Assembly (NCBI GenBank): GCA_003864495.1
Contig: ML133389.1
Span: forward strand, 868,001-932,000
Reading direction: 5' to 3'
Source: Nemopilema nomurai
Lineage: Eukaryota > Cnidaria > Scyphozoa > Rhizostomeae > Rhizostomatidae
Length of the DNA: 64,000 bases
Below the pieces are notes generated by a model. The model ran no database searches. It was given only the letters and a program-made list of their open reading frames with translations, and had not been told where the DNA came from. Every line of letters starts with the position of its first letter. Position 1 is the stretch's first letter. The position numbers were made by a program, and so were the translations under genes. Shown here one piece after another: positions 32,829 through 46,754 of the stretch.

Positions 32829-35800
32829 AATATTTGATAAGTTAGAAATTATCTGTGTTTTTGTCTTCTATAGGTTCCATATCCGTGGATTTTTCCGTTC
32901 AGTTGTAAAATGACGTCTGCGAATGTCCCTTGCCTGTGTGCCGACTCTGAAAATTTCCTTCATGATATATTAGTGTCTGCGTAACAGTTTGTTAAACAGC
33001 AAGTCAAAAAGCTTGTCTAGCCTCCCTTCCACTTGATAAGCCGAAATACAATAGAAATACAAAAAGCCTCCAAACAAATCATATGCCAAAAAGTTGGCAC
33101 GTGATTTGATTGGCTACAAAACAATACCAAAACTTTGATTTGAACAATAAACAAAGAGATTCGATTGTTCTTCAAAACGAGGCCGGACAAGCTTTCGCAC
33201 TTAATTGCGCAGAATCTATTGTTTCCCATAGTCGAGTCTGCACGCAGGCTTATGTTGCCTAACCTGAATTAATCGTAGCGAAGTGCCACGTCAGTTGTTC
33301 ATTAGAAACATTAAATTAATGAGGAAATATTCGTAGTCGATGTCAGATGTAAATGGTAAAATGAATCGCTAGCACCTTGGATGGAAACACAAATGGAAAA
33401 GTGGTAAATTTGGAAGAAGAGGAGGGTAGAATATCTGACGTCATTTGTTAACGCTTTCTCGCGTGGCATGTAAGGGTTTCTACAACTGGAGAAAACTGAA
33501 GAATCTTTCTTACTTTGGGGGGGGGGTAAAGGTGAAGGTAAAACCTGTTGAAATGGGGTAAGTTACATTAGGGTTGGTAGTTGCCCGCGTTGCAATTTTC
33601 AACATGCAGTTTTCAGGGGTGCATTCATTATGTTTGTATATTCGTGCGACTTTATGCTCCAAACACTCCCAGCCCTCTCCCAATCCCAACCTTCTCCCCT
33701 CCCTTCCCAATTCCATTTCCCCCCCCCCCCCCCCTCTTCTTGTTACCACCACTTTCCTTTTTGGGGTTTTTAAAGATTTTGGCCGTTATCGCAAAAAGAA
33801 ATAGTAAGATTCAAACATTTTATGTTGCTTTAATTTGTCATTTTGCTCAAGGTTTATACCAGTCCATCTGCAGAAATATTTTGCAAGGAAATGTGTTAGA
33901 TTCGAATTCTTTAGAATCAGAATCTATATATTTCTTTTAGCCAACGAGTGCTGAAAATAATAAATCCTTTTACAAAAGATTCAGTCATGTTCAGCGGGAC
34001 TCGTCTCTACATCTCACTCTGTATCCGTAGTTTTTTACCATTTTTAGAAGGGGTAAAATTTTTCCATTTAGCAGGTAAGCAATTATCGTTAAAATTCGGG
34101 GTATTACCCCCCAAACAATGAGGCCTTCGATTGCGAATTAGATAAGCGATCCTGGCAAGAACCGGGGGCTTGGGGTGTAAACATCAACCCTGTGGCGCCG
34201 CTATTCTTGGCAGATAACGCAATAAAGCTAATTTCGAGGAATGCAAAAAGAATGTTCTTAATTCTGAATTTTGCTATGAAATTATTTAATTCGACAGCTA
34301 TAAAGATTGATACTCGAATAAAGAGTGTTCATCTACTTATCTACTTTCTTGAGTAGTAAGGCATCATTGTTTCAAATAAAACAAAATTCAAGGCCCTTGT
34401 GTACTATTACGCGGGTTCCCATATCTATACTGTTTTTTGATTTGATGCCAAAAGATGGAAAGTCCAAGTCAGAAATTTATCGAATGGTTAGCGAAGCCTG
34501 GGACATTCTGGATACTGCAGTTGGTTTACAATCCCGGATGTTGTTTCAAAGCTAAGGCAAAATTGTTTGATTGCCCCATACTGCAAAAAAGGCTTGATCA
34601 GCTGTCTTTTCACGCCAAGGAGTTATTTTAGCATGCACATTGCACTGTGTCGTGTACGGGTTTGGCTAGAACGAGTTCCGTGGTGACTCTTGCGGTTAAA
34701 AGGCCTCGAAGTGAGTGCATCCCATACTTCATCATCTAAACCTTGAAATGGGAATGACAAAGAATCGTATGTGAATTCATAGTTAACTGCCATATGACGT
34801 ATGACATTCTACTTACGTTTTGCGGTCACTCTTTGGGCATTTAAAGTATTTAAGGCATACCAAACTGAACGCTAGTAACAAAGAACAAAAACAGACATTA
34901 TACCAATCCTATGTGAATTCAAGGTTAGCTATCCTCGACGCATGACGTATGACATGATGGTACCAATATCTGATGACGTCAGCTCATTCGCGCCAAATTA
35001 AGTACAAGTAACTAAACAAAATGTCCCCAAAGATCACATTATACTTGATCAGTTTTTGTCCTTCTGGATATTATGTTTTTGCTACTATTGCCCCTGCCCC
35101 TTTGTTCTTCATCCTTCACCCCTGCCCAACCAAATCAGTCAATCTTAACCCCTCCACCCGACAATAGAAGGAATATTAATTTATTTCTTCATTTATTTAT
35201 TTCTTCATTTATTTCTTTCAAAGTGGATGAAGCTGAAAAATTGCTGTATAATCGAACGAATCGAATTTTAATATTTTACGCACAATATACTAAAAATGCT
35301 CTTTTCTTTCCGTTTCGTTTCTGCAAGCTTTGATGAACTACACTCGATTGATCTTTACTTTCAGGTAAAGTACTAATGTATCACTAATACTAGATTTTCC
35401 TAAAAGATTCTTCACGAAAATTTTTTTTTGCAGACGTATATTTCAAACAGGTTACTCGAGAGATCAAAATGAATTACAAACTCAGTAGCCATTTTGGAAG
35501 TAATTTTTGCCCCTAAGTGCATGCAATCTTCAGCCATGTTTGATCTTATGATCTATTGTATTAAAGATTTCGCTTTATAGTAAGACAACTAAGGTATATG
35601 AGCCTATGAAAAACGAAACAGCGACTTCCATAATTGGAACGATCGCAGCTTGAAGTAGATTGGAATTGGTACCTGGAATTAACACCCTCTCTCCCTCGCT
35701 CTATCGCTTGGTGAAAAAGTTTTCAAACCTGAATAAATCCATCTGTTGAAAAATATTCATCATAAATGAGATTTATGAAGAATATCTCTTAATAACACAT

Positions 35801-37825
35801 ATACTTGACTAGATGTGGATTAATTTGATGATATTTAACTAACTTCTCTGTTTTGCACCATGAGTGTTGTCGCAATATGACGTCATGCTTATCCCATATC
35901 TTGCGATTATCAAGAGGATGAAGGGGCGAGTATTAATGCAAGACGATGCCTACCTTGACCCTATATCAACTTGTTGACAACATGACGTCACTTTGACGTC
36001 AGCGCTACATGTGTCCAATGTTTTAGTATAGAACCCCTTTAGCATCGCACATTCAGCCGAAGTATTTGCATCAAGTTTTGCTTTCATTTAGCTTCTACGA
36101 GTCGTAAATTAAAGTCATGATAATTATCATTTAATCTCTCTTTTCACGATAATGTCTGTCTCTTTCCAGGTGAATACACGTTTTGTTTTGGAAACGAGTT
36201 CTCGTCCTTTTCCCACAAAACTGTCTACTTCGACATTCAAACTGGTGAGGCTCCTCCGCTTCCTACGATGCCGCATTTGGATTCCAACCTTGGTGCCATG
36301 ACCCAGCTAGAAACATCAGCCGTCAACATACACGAAGCACTTAAGGTTAGTTTGTTACGTCATCTTCAAACCAATTAATCTCTCTCCTTAACTCGGCACG
36401 ACTCTCAGTTTGCCAACCAACCTTCCACTTCCAAAGCAGCCAGTTCTGTCATGAATTTGCCTTGTCCCCTTGTTTATTCTGTGACAGGTAGTTCAGTTCC
36501 AGTATCTATAATATCCTCAATTTGCGTGCCAGGTCGCAGTGAAGTAAGCAGTTATCTTTTATTTAATGGCCTCTTTTCGGCTTCGCCTCCTTTGGGCTTT
36601 GCATTAAAGGAGTCGACATCCAAAAATAGTTTTTACCCTGTCTGTAGCCTGTCTATAGTATTCTCGTATGTCGGTAAAGTCGTCTTTCTTTCAAAACGTA
36701 GTCAGGTAGTAGCCACTGAAGCCCTGTCTACTGTCCCGATTTGCTAACTGTCTTTCAATCGAGCATAGAAATTAGATCATTTCATTTCAAAGGGGGAAAC
36801 ATTTCTTCATTTTGTAACCTTAGTTCGTAGGATTTGCTCATTTTTTGTGGAGATGCAGATAATCATAAGATAAACACTCATGCAAAATTTTACTTCAAAA
36901 TCTTTTATTGTTCTAAAAATAGAGCAATTTGAATTTTTTTCTCAGCATTTTTTCAGTGTCACCCATTTTGAATACAACCTAGAGGCTAAATATACTAAAT
37001 AAATGCCTCTATTTAGCATCTTGATGTCAAAATCCCGTTTTTTGACTGATTTATGTATCCGGATTTCAATGAAAGTTATAAGAAGTTTGTGAGACACCCA
37101 CAGTATGTAATGATAAGGAGCAGTTGCTGCCATGGCAACGAGCTGTCACGAGGTCATGTAAATTTTCGTCGCGATTCAAACCTGTGATAATTTTTCACAA
37201 ATTGCTCATAAATTGCAAAACACAAAGAAGAAACACCAATATTTGTCCCTGCTTTTGGGGGTTTCTAAAGGGTTCGTCAACTAGTAATTTTACTTATTCT
37301 TAACTAGGTGAGGAGAACGAAAGAGGCACTTCAAGTAACTAGTGCTTCCAGGGCTGTGTTTTTGTAAAGACATTTATAACTCTGCTTATTCTTGGTAAAA
37401 GAGCTACTTATGACTATAGGTCTGTGCTCTGAAAATTATAAATTTATCACAGGTTTAAAAAATGACGAAAATTTGAGCATAAGAACAATATAAGATTTTG
37501 AAGTCAAATTTTGTATGTCTGTTGATCTCATGATTATCCACTTTTCAACAAAAAATGAGCTACATGTAACCGGCTGTTCATACCGGTGCTGATTAAGCAT
37601 CCGGACCAGGATTTTAACCTCTAGTGTCTTCTCCTACTTTAGGTGATAATTGATTACCAGACCCACTACAAGTTGAGAATGTCGACTGGCCGTAGCGTAG
37701 CGGAATACCTTTTCGACCGCATCAAATACTGGTCATTTGGACAAACGGTCTTGATGGTCTTGGTCGCTGCAGGCCAGGTTTACACCCTTAGGAACTTCTT
37801 TGCCGAAAGGAAGGAAACCATTTGA
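27964..37825 (+). CDS. TMED7-like: p24-gamma cargo receptor (TMED3/7-like), isoform B with alternative 3' exons
   Basis: Same exons 1-2 (27964-28122, 30252-30369), then 36170-36345 and 37643-37825 (TGA), 211 residues. The acceptor at 36169 uses the same phase-1 junction (G plus GTGAATAC), so this half is interchangeable with 32476-32828. It encodes the end of the GOLD domain ([19 protein letters not shown]), the helix (VNIHEALK, then [11 protein letters not shown] after a phase-0 intron of 1297 bp), a transmembrane segment ([18 protein letters not shown]) and the tail [12 protein letters not shown]. By hand alignment it is about 65% identical to the isoform A half, both under clear protein-level constraint. 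No second set of 5' exons exists between 32829 and 36169, so use of the shared 5' exons is the simplest reading. Alternatively the B half could be a decaying duplicate, but it shows no stop or frameshift and has good splice sites. Confidence 0.85.
32476..32828 (+). other. TMED alternative terminal exon A (intron lost)
   Basis: Acceptor CATAG at 32475, then 353 nt to the stop. The point where exon B is split (AAG then GT, after HEALK) is here continuous coding sequence, AAGGTCGTC. The region around the old junction is identical in A and B for about 22 nt. Confidence 0.88.
33146..33151 (+). terminator. Poly(A) signal candidate, TMED isoform A
   Basis: AATAAA 318 bp after the isoform A stop codon. 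Its use would decide between terminal exons A and B. Confidence 0.45.
33719..33734. repeat. Homopolymer C run (16 nt) in a pyrimidine-rich tract
   Basis: Lies between TMED terminal exons A and B inside a C/T-rich block (about 33660-33760). Similar C or G runs occur at 27488, 29483, 33519, 37938 and 48461. Confidence 0.8.
36170..37825 (+). other. TMED alternative terminal exons B (two exons)
   Basis: 36170-36345 and 37643-37825 with acceptors TTCCAG and CTTTAG and donor AAG/GTTAG. Together they code for the same protein region as 32476-32828. Confidence 0.85.
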
Positions 37826-38813
37826 ACTTAATCCTTCTGTATGTGTGTTAGAAAAATCTATTTTGCGGGCGTTTTAAATGTTTTTCGATCAAAACTCTTC
37901 ATGGCTGTATTTGCATAAAAATATGATACTCTTAACACCCCCCCCCCCCTCTCTCTCTGTTTCGCTTTGCCAAACCCCCGTTATCTATTCCCCCTCTACC
38001 CTTGAATTCCAACCTGCTGCCTCTTTTCATAAATTTCCATCCTGATCCAAATTATCTTCAGTTCTGCACCCGTCTTCCTCTCCATACAGTCCTACTTGAC
38101 CCTCCAACATCTTTTCCATCTTTCATTGGCATCCACTACTTTTTGGCTCAGCCCTTCTTATCACAAAAACTTGCCTTTGAGCTAACTCTAATTATTCGGA
38201 ACCCTTGTATCCAAAAATAATTTTGAGGTCTAATTTTTCAATTTCACTAATGTTACAGTCTTTTTTGAAAAGCATAGATTCTAGTTTTTCCTTAAGCATT
38301 TCAATTTATCATAACTACCTTTACTTAGTATTGCTGAAAATCATTGACCCACGTATTGAGTTTGCGAAACTTCCAGATTATGACGTCATATCACTGTGTC
38401 ATTTGTTACGGATTCAACGGCTTGGACTCATCTTTGATCTTGGATTTGATCCTCCACTCAGCAAATGCGCTTTAATAATGTTAAACGGATCTGATTTAAT
38501 CTGGTCAAACTGATTTTGATTGATTGGTATCAATTTCATCTCGAAAAATGAGTCTTTAGCTAACACTTTAGTTTCAAAACAAATGGACCTAGTATCCAGT
38601 TTTGTGAAGCAACACAATCTAAACGGCAGTTTTAAATCAGCCCTCATATGACGTTACAATTTCCGTTACAATGACGTTACAATGTTCGAATTTTTTTGTG
38701 GAAAAGGCGCGGTAAGCCTCATTGGCTCTTTTGAATGCGATGGAAAAGGGCGTGGTCATGAGCCCAATAAGACATAATCGAATTGCTCGTGTCAAAGTCC
38801 TAAATGTGATATT

Positions 38814-38819
38814 AATAAA
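38814..38819 (+). terminator. Poly(A) signal candidate, TMED isoform B
   Basis: AATAAA in ATTAATAAATC, about 1 kb after the isoform B stop. Nearer exact matches were not seen; weak support. Confidence 0.3.
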
Positions 38820-40132
38820 TCAATAATTTAATAAATTAATATTACGTTAAATTAATCGTCAGCTTTTATATGGAATTTTTGCTGTAATTTTTCAGACTTC
38901 AATCACACGTAATTTCTGATTAGATCGTTGATGAATATAATGCGAAAGTGATTTCTACGTGCATTGTCGACTTTGTTTCCAGAACCTCTAGGACCCGACT
39001 CATTTTGCCAAGATTTCTCGTGCCTGATTTTCTTTGCCTTCATAGAAACTTTCCTGTTTATCTCTTTGATTTAATATTGTTATACATATTTTCTTTTTTA
39101 ATTTAAATACGAGCATAGTTACCCACAAAAAGCAAACGATTTGTTCATTTTTTAAACTATTTTGCTTAAAACTGTGATGCTTACAAAATATCAAAATTAG
39201 TTCATATTCCAAAACATCAAAACCAAAACGCATACCAATAGTTGTAGTTTCAACGCAATCAGAAAGTGCTTTACTTTTCATACACCTGTTTTGTTCATGT
39301 TTTTTTTTAATTTACATCTACTGAATCAATTTTCGCCCACAGGAAGTCTGTTTCCTGAAAAAACATGACAACATTTTAAATTTCCATCTAAATGTTATCA
39401 AACTTGAATTTGATAAAAGGAGTCGAAAGTTGCTTTTTTCCAGCTGCGCAAGTTGGAAACTGCCCATGTGTTAGAATATTTTTAGGCTCAGACTGGCCGT
39501 TCATATAATTGCAAAAACATTTTTAGGCTCGTTGTAATATGAGAACCGAAAACCAAAATTTGAAATCTTATATCTACGATATTTAGGCCAATTTCATATG
39601 TTCTAAGTTTCTTCTTTGAGGAGTCAATGAAAAAGAGGAATCTCTACTATTTTTGGTCGTTATTTGCCTTTAAAGATATTTTGAGATTTTTAATGTCATT
39701 AGAATTCTTTAGTTTTATTTTGTGCAAAAAACTGAAAATGCCCTCAAATTTGCTTTGGATTATGTAAATGATTCTGGCTTTTTGGAGGAAATAGGTAATT
39801 TTTGTGCAGTTTATTTGCCTGAGGACTTTTACAGAGGAAACTAAAACATTCCCTGTCAATTTAAAGAATGATTCGAAATTTTCTCACATTTTATTTTATG
39901 AAATTACCAATCCCTTACAGCACATACAGCCTGGTTTTTCCTGAGCATTGGGTTGCAATTAGGCACAAAAGCCTAGTAATTATTTCATCATTGTTTTAAT
40001 AGTAGTCATAAACAATTGATGGCCGTTAAGTAGTTGGTGGTAGATAGTTGGCTAGTTCATTTCATTGGTAAATATGATTTGCTAGAGGAGAGAGAATGCT
40101 AAAAACTAAAATGTCGAAAGGGCACGATTTTA

Positions 40133-40264
40133 GTAGAGCCCCCACAAACATGCCCCACCCTTTGCAACTGAAGGGTGAAAGCAAGGGGGTGATTGCTAGT
40201 AGAGCCCCCACAAACATGCCCCACCCTTTGCGACTGAAAGTGGGAAGCAAGGAGGCCATTGCTC
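40133..40264. repeat. Tandem duplication of a 66-bp unit
   Basis: Two direct copies of GTAGAGCCCCCACAAACATG... starting at 40133 and 40199, differing at a handful of positions. Confidence 0.9.
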
Positions 40265-43200
40265 CGTAATACGGTGCGTGAAAGAATTTTGTTTGACGAT
40301 TGAATTTGTCTGGCTGTTGGAGAAATGGTATTCCCTTAGGTTGTTTCCCCTTTCTGGTTCATACCCCTATGCCCGCACTAAAATGGAATCCCCTGCTATT
40401 TACAGCTTCGGAATGAACATTTTTAGAATGAATAAGTTTTAGAATGACTCAAATTCTAAATAAGTCTAGATACATTGCAAAGAAGCGCTATGTTGGCATC
40501 ACTTCGTATTCGTTTCACCAGCTATAGGCCGTGCCTTGTTTAGAAACTTCAAGGCGAATAGATCGTGTTTGTGTGCATATGCGAAAGCATCCTGTTTTTT
40601 TGTTGGTGTAGTAAACAAAATCGGGTTCCCTTGAAACATTCCAACCATGGCTAATTTTCATTCTTGCTTTTCTTGTGTAACTTGAAATAGTGGTATTTTG
40701 GCAAGAGGTTTTGGCACCGGTGCTGCGTGCAATCAAGGCTTTCGAGTAATTTTCTAGAAGCTTGCAATCAATTTTCCCGGGGGTTTATCTGCGTTGCAGC
40801 ATTTCCAGATTACTTATTCCAAGAGGTAGGAAGTGGACCTGCGAAGGATCAAGTGTAGTTAATTGGCTGATATCAATACGGGGGTATACTTTGAAAAGAT
40901 TACAGCTGGCTGGATGTAACTGTGTAAAATGCAGGTTTTTACCGAGCCTAAGGCACAGAGAATAAAGAACTTTCCTCAGGTAACTGTTTGGAAGAATATT
41001 CTAAAGAGAAACCTTACCCTCGTCTCTACGTCCAATTCGTATTTTCTATGGCTTTTTCGCTTAACTCTCCCTCTCTACACCCCTCTCGCCCCACCCACTT
41101 AGTGAGTTCTGCCATCTTGGCTTCTCTGTAAACCGGTTAACAATGCCTCCTTTCTCTTGCTTTTTACTACGTTGCCTGCTCCAATGACACATCTCAGTCA
41201 AACAAACATTGTTAGCAATGCACATATCCTTTCGATGCATTACACACATAAATACAAACATTCTTCTGACACCTTGTCTGTTGTGCAGAGTATTTTGCAT
41301 ATGCACAGGGACCACTTTGTATATTGAATACATGAAAGATGATTAAATCAGGAAACAGGCAAATAGCGATGTAAAATGCCATCTCTTTTTGCCCTTCTTC
41401 TTACAACATATACATTAAAAAATACGCATAATAGACAACGCAAGTATTGAAAATTCACTGATTACAGCGACCTAGATTGTGCCATTTGCACCATACTTAG
41501 GTACGCCACCATGTGTTAAGAGCAAGAGAGGGTGTGCTTATCTCTTTTGGTGAATAATGGTGAAACAAAGCAGATAATGTGACGTCATCCTCGGTGCTAA
41601 CCTCCGTGATTGATTCTGCAAATGTTTTATTACCCTGATTTGCAACAGGATAAAGCAGTCACATGATTTAGCTCTAAGTAGGGAAACGCAGCAGTTTAAA
41701 ATGCACTTTGTATAAGTTGCCGAGATCCGAGCTGTGAATTAAACATACTAATTGGAAATTTGCTCGATTTAAAAGTTCCGTCGCACGTGGAAATAACCGC
41801 TCATTACCGTTCGACTTACATGAAAACGTTCAGCTACTGAAGAGCAATATGAAGCTTGTGGAACAACCGAGTGGGAGAGAAAATAAAATGGCCGAGGGGT
41901 GTGCTACAATTGCACGCAGTTACAACATTTTTGGACAGGTATTGCGTTCTCGTTATTCTCTTTTTCGCCTGTTTATTCGAGAAACCTCAAGGTAATTGTC
42001 ATGATTACCAAACTAGGGTTGTTTGAATGACCAAGCACCAAATAGATGGTATAGTTTTCGAAAGGCAGTCGGCAAATTAGATTTCAGTCGAAAAGGTTTT
42101 TGCCTCTCTTGGAGTTGCTAAAGAACCCAAGCGAACGAATTTTCAGAGGACAGCGAAATAGTGAAAGCAAACTTCCGATCCAACGCAACAGTGAAAATTT
42201 ATTGAAAAGGGCAAATTGGTTTTAGAAAATTGTATTAAAAAGGTTGGTGGGTACATCAATCTGATTTAGCCGGGAGAAATTTTGCTGAAAAAAGGAGAAC
42301 CCATTTCTGTGGAATGGCTATGGTAACATTGCTAGCACTTACTCTCGAAGTCTCTAAAGCAATGCTGTTAGAAGAATGCCTCTTTTCGCTAAAATGTAGT
42401 CCAAAGTAGATGTAATTCTTTCTCAAAGTCGCTTGCAGATATTTACGATTGCCTTTTTCTTATCCTGAAATTCACTTTTGAATTGAAATTTACCGTTCTG
42501 GGCTGTCAAAAAGGATAAATAATTTTAGTACACGCTTTCCTTTGACTTCTCTATAAACCATGAAATCTTTTATCCTTTCTCGAAGCGCGTATGATCAGGT
42601 TTAAAGTTTTCATATTCTGTTTTCTCTTAATCTTCACTTTAGCATTGCACTTGAATTGCTTCGAATTTGCCACTGGTTATGAATCAACTGCAGATATTGA
42701 ATAACCGAATCCTTTAATCTTGCTGTAACAAAACTCTTCGTGCTCCAAATTACTATCAAGAGGTGCAAGAACTTACGCTTTGAGTTGCTCAAACAATTTA
42801 CAACCACACCCGAAGTCCCTTCTCTGAAGTAGAGCCTGAAATCAAAATTTATAGCACTGCTCATGAAGAGATAAGAGAACGATGAAATAAATAAAAAAAG
42901 CCTTCATCAAACCTATCAATCTATAAAGGGGTGCTTAAAATTTAGAGGGGCTGCAATCTTTTTTAGTACCTTGTATGAAAGTAAATATATTTACCAGGGC
43001 CTCTGAACAGAGTTGGTTTTTAAAATGTCAAGAGTTGGTTTTTAGAAATGTCAACAAAAACAAAAATGAGAATCAGAAAAACGTAACGTAAAGTAAAGTC
43101 AGTGTCATTAAATGTAGAAGATGTAGAAGTGTAAACGTGTTGCCATGGCATTCTTCATTTGTCGTTATTTTGGTGAAATGAACTAAATTCGGCAAAGACG

Positions 43201-43449
43201 CAGCCAGTGAGAGAAACGAAAAAATGCAATGATCAGAATTGCAATTAGCAACGCTATTTAGGCACGTAAATATTTCCCTAATTTATTTCGAATAATCTAA
43301 AAAACTAATACAAGTATCCTGTCCTTACTTCTCATGATTAGCCCATAAGCTTTAATAATGCTGCCATGTTGAATAATTTCCAGACAGGAAATTTTTCTCA
43401 GAATAACTTTTGAAGGGGAATATGCTGGTTATACATCTAGAGTGTTGTT

Positions 43450-44015
43450 GGGTTTGGTCGTGCCTAGCCGGGTGGTATGGGAAAGTCAGGTCGTGTGCAA
43501 TTTTGTCAGGCTTTCTCCTGTGGTTATGGTTTTAAGGTAAACTACCGAATAGAGTCTGGTGTTATGTCGTCATGTCGGGTCGGGTGATATGGGAAAGTCA
43601 GGTCGTGTGCAATGTTGTAAGGCTTTCTCCTGTTATTATGGTTTTAAGGTTAATTGCCGAATAAAGTCTGGTGTTATGTCGTCATGTCGGGTCGGGTGAT
43701 ATGGGAAAATCAGGTCGTGTGCAATGTTGTAAGGCTTTCTCCTGTTATTATGGTTTTAAGGTTAATTGCCGAATAAAGTCTGGTGTTATGTCGTCGTGTC
43801 TAGTCGGGTGATATTTGAAAGTCAGGTTGTGTGCAATGTCAGGCTTTCTCGTGTGGTTATGGTTTTAGGATTAACTACCGAATAAAGTCTGGTGTTATGT
43901 CGTTGTGTCTAGTCGGGTGATATGGGAAAGTCAGGTCGTGTGCAATGCTGCCAGGCTTTATCGTGTTGTTATGGTTTTAGGGATAACTGCCGAATAAAGT
44001 CTGATGTCAGGTCGG
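43450..44015. repeat. Tandem repeat, five ~112-bp units
   Basis: Landmark GATATGGGAAAGTCAGGTCG recurs (with variants) at about 43477, 43589, 43701, 43813 and 43922, so spacing is 112, 112, 112 and 109. Each unit also carries GCCGAATAAAGTCTGGTGTT. AATAAA inside every unit means several cryptic poly(A) signals. Confidence 0.92.
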
Positions 44016-46589
44016 GTGGCACGGGGGCTGGGTTGATGTGGAGTCGTGTTAATTTGAGTAAAACGAGGCGGGTGTTAAGATTTTTTTACAAGTTGAAGAG
44101 GGAAGTTCTTCTCAGCAAATTGGCTTTTCTATTTGGCTTCTTGTGGTTGGCAAATTCTGCAATTGAGAAAGGAGAGCTTGACTAGGGTTTCATAGATATG
44201 CAATTGGAAATAGGAATCTTCAGCTGCTACATTTGTGTTTGTTTCTACCTAGCATCCAAAGCTATAAAAACCAGACTCACAACAACAACAACAGCCATCT
44301 AGGCCTTAGTCAAAAGGGCGCAACGTTTGACAGTTTGGTGAAAAGTGCTGAATGCATGGCAATTGTGTATGCTGAGTCAAAAATAGGCAGCTTCAATAAC
44401 TGATGTTAGCACTTTTTTGACTTACTCTCCGAAAGGTTATCTTGATGTTTTGCTTGAGAGTAAAGAATGAAGAATTTCGAGTGGAAATTTTTTCTGTGCG
44501 GTTTTGAAGCGTTATATTTCCATGAACCTAAAGTTATTCAGCAATGAGCTTAAAATTTTTCTCGGTGAAAATATGGTCGCATCTAGTTAAAATAAGGGTG
44601 CATTTCACTTCGTAAATTTTGAGTTAGGGGATGCCACTCCAGGTTCTGAGGAAAAACTGGTGAATACTTCTTTGACTTGCTCTCATTAAATTTGTGGAGG
44701 GATATAGCCCAGGTTCAACGCTCTTTGCCTTTAAACTCCACCCATTTTTGAACACAAAATTCACCCCTTTTAAGTAATAAATTTGGATCATTAACATCAG
44801 TAGTTCGATATGACAACTCCGTTTTGAAAGCTCAATGCAAGAATCTTTGTCAACCGCCTCTCTTACAAGCCTACGATTGCAAGACATTCGAAGCAGACAG
44901 CAGACACAAGATGAAACTGTATCGTCTATGAACTAAATTAGAAAGAGAATTAGAAAGTGGATGATCATGCAATGCTTTGACGTGAAAGCCTTCATTTGAT
45001 AATCAATCTATAGACAGCATCTTGCACTGATAAAGGAGGAAGTTATTCTTTCTTAACATGGATATTTGGAGAGGATGATATGAAAAGTATCTACAGAAAT
45101 GGATTAACTCTGTCCTACTCCACCCTTGTCTTCTTGCAAAAAAATAAAATTGGAATTAAAAGCCGTCTAGACTTTGGTAATTTGCAGTGGATATTCCAGT
45201 TCAGAGACATCATGCATTTTTAATAAGGACATTGTTACGAAGGCCTTGTATCGTGTTTGCTTTGGGGAAAAGCAGACTGGTAAAGTAAAAATAGAATCCA
45301 GAATTGAAAAAAAGATTTTGCTTTCAAGATTTTATGGAGCATTGACCTCTCAGTATTAATAGACCTTGCACCAGCCTCTCTTTAGGGTGCTAAGCCCCAC
45401 ACAGATAAACCCCTCCCCAGCTGCAGAATTGCCTTGGCGTGTATATCTAAAATGCCCTTGATAGGCATCCTGGTTGTTCAAAATCAGACATAAAACAATT
45501 TCAGCTTCAATGTTTTGAAAATTCTTAGACAACCACGGCAGGATTTATGCTAGAGGCGCTCTTAAGGAAAGATTGCAAGATCTATTAGAAGGGAGTCCCC
45601 ATTTCATTTAATGGGAATCTCCTTTCGAATAGGAATCCCCACTACGATTTGCATTAGCAGATATGCTAAACTAACATATAGCTATAGACAACCACAGCGC
45701 ATTTCTTTTAGGTTCTAAGCCAGTCTGAAGACTTCTTATTGGCGTAATTTGATATAATTGGCATTATTGTAGCCGTATGGCCGGATGTACAAAAAGGCCC
45801 ACATTGTGTCCTTATCTTATGTCTACTATTAACAAAACGATCATTAGATAGATTATTTGTACCATCATGTATGACAGCTAGATGTATCAACAAATTCTAC
45901 GGTCAAAAACCCACTTAAACCATTGTAATGGGAGTCTAAGACAGTTATTATTTCATTCCAAGATGTTAAATGGAGCATCAAATCGTATCTATCCGCAGCT
46001 GGATGTTATTTTTTGGAGGTTAAGCTTCTTTTTGGTTTCCGTTCCCTCTGACCAAGTTTTCTCGTGGTAAAAGTAAGGATAAGTGTCTATAAGACATCTC
46101 TTAATAGTGTATGCTTGATGGTATGTTTTAAATTTTTTCCTTAGACCTTTATGTCTGGAGGTAGAGAATTTTTATTTTCTCAAGTCATTTTGCAAACAAA
46201 CGTTTCGAATGTAAAAGTTAACTGACGATGAATGAATATTTTAAATGTCAGCTTCTTTTTTCCTCCCATCTTTCTAATTTTTTATACTTTTATTCCCCTT
46301 TGCGTTTCGTTAGTCATCCATTTCCTTGCATCCTCAGCCACATTAATCTTGTCTTCCTTTCTTTCCCTACCCTACAATGCACTCTGTAACAGCTTCATAA
46401 TTTGTTTTTACTCAACAGAAACTTCAGTTGTCTCATTCAAAACATTTGCAATGAGTCACTTTCTGTTCCCGTCCCTCTTAATACATCAGATCATAAAACA
46501 TTCACAACATCTGACATTCCCAACATTGGTCTGCAGAATCACATTCAAAAACATTCCAACCTCTTCTTCGTTAATGTCTACCGTCCAAC

Positions 46590-46665
46590 CTCTTCTTCCT
46601 CTTTTTCCTTTTTCTTCTTCTTCTTCCTCTTCTTCTTCTTCTTTTTCATTAAACATCCTTTTTTC
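46590..46665. repeat. CT-rich (TTC)n-like tract
   Basis: A polypyrimidine stretch of CTTCTTCCTCTTT units. It makes a Ser/Phe-rich spurious open frame. Confidence 0.8.
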
Positions 46666-46754
46666 TTTCCATTGACGTCATGCAATCTTGCTAGTATTAC
46701 CTTACCTTTTCTTGCTTCCCAATTCGCCTTCTACTGTAGAAACGAGTTGAAATA

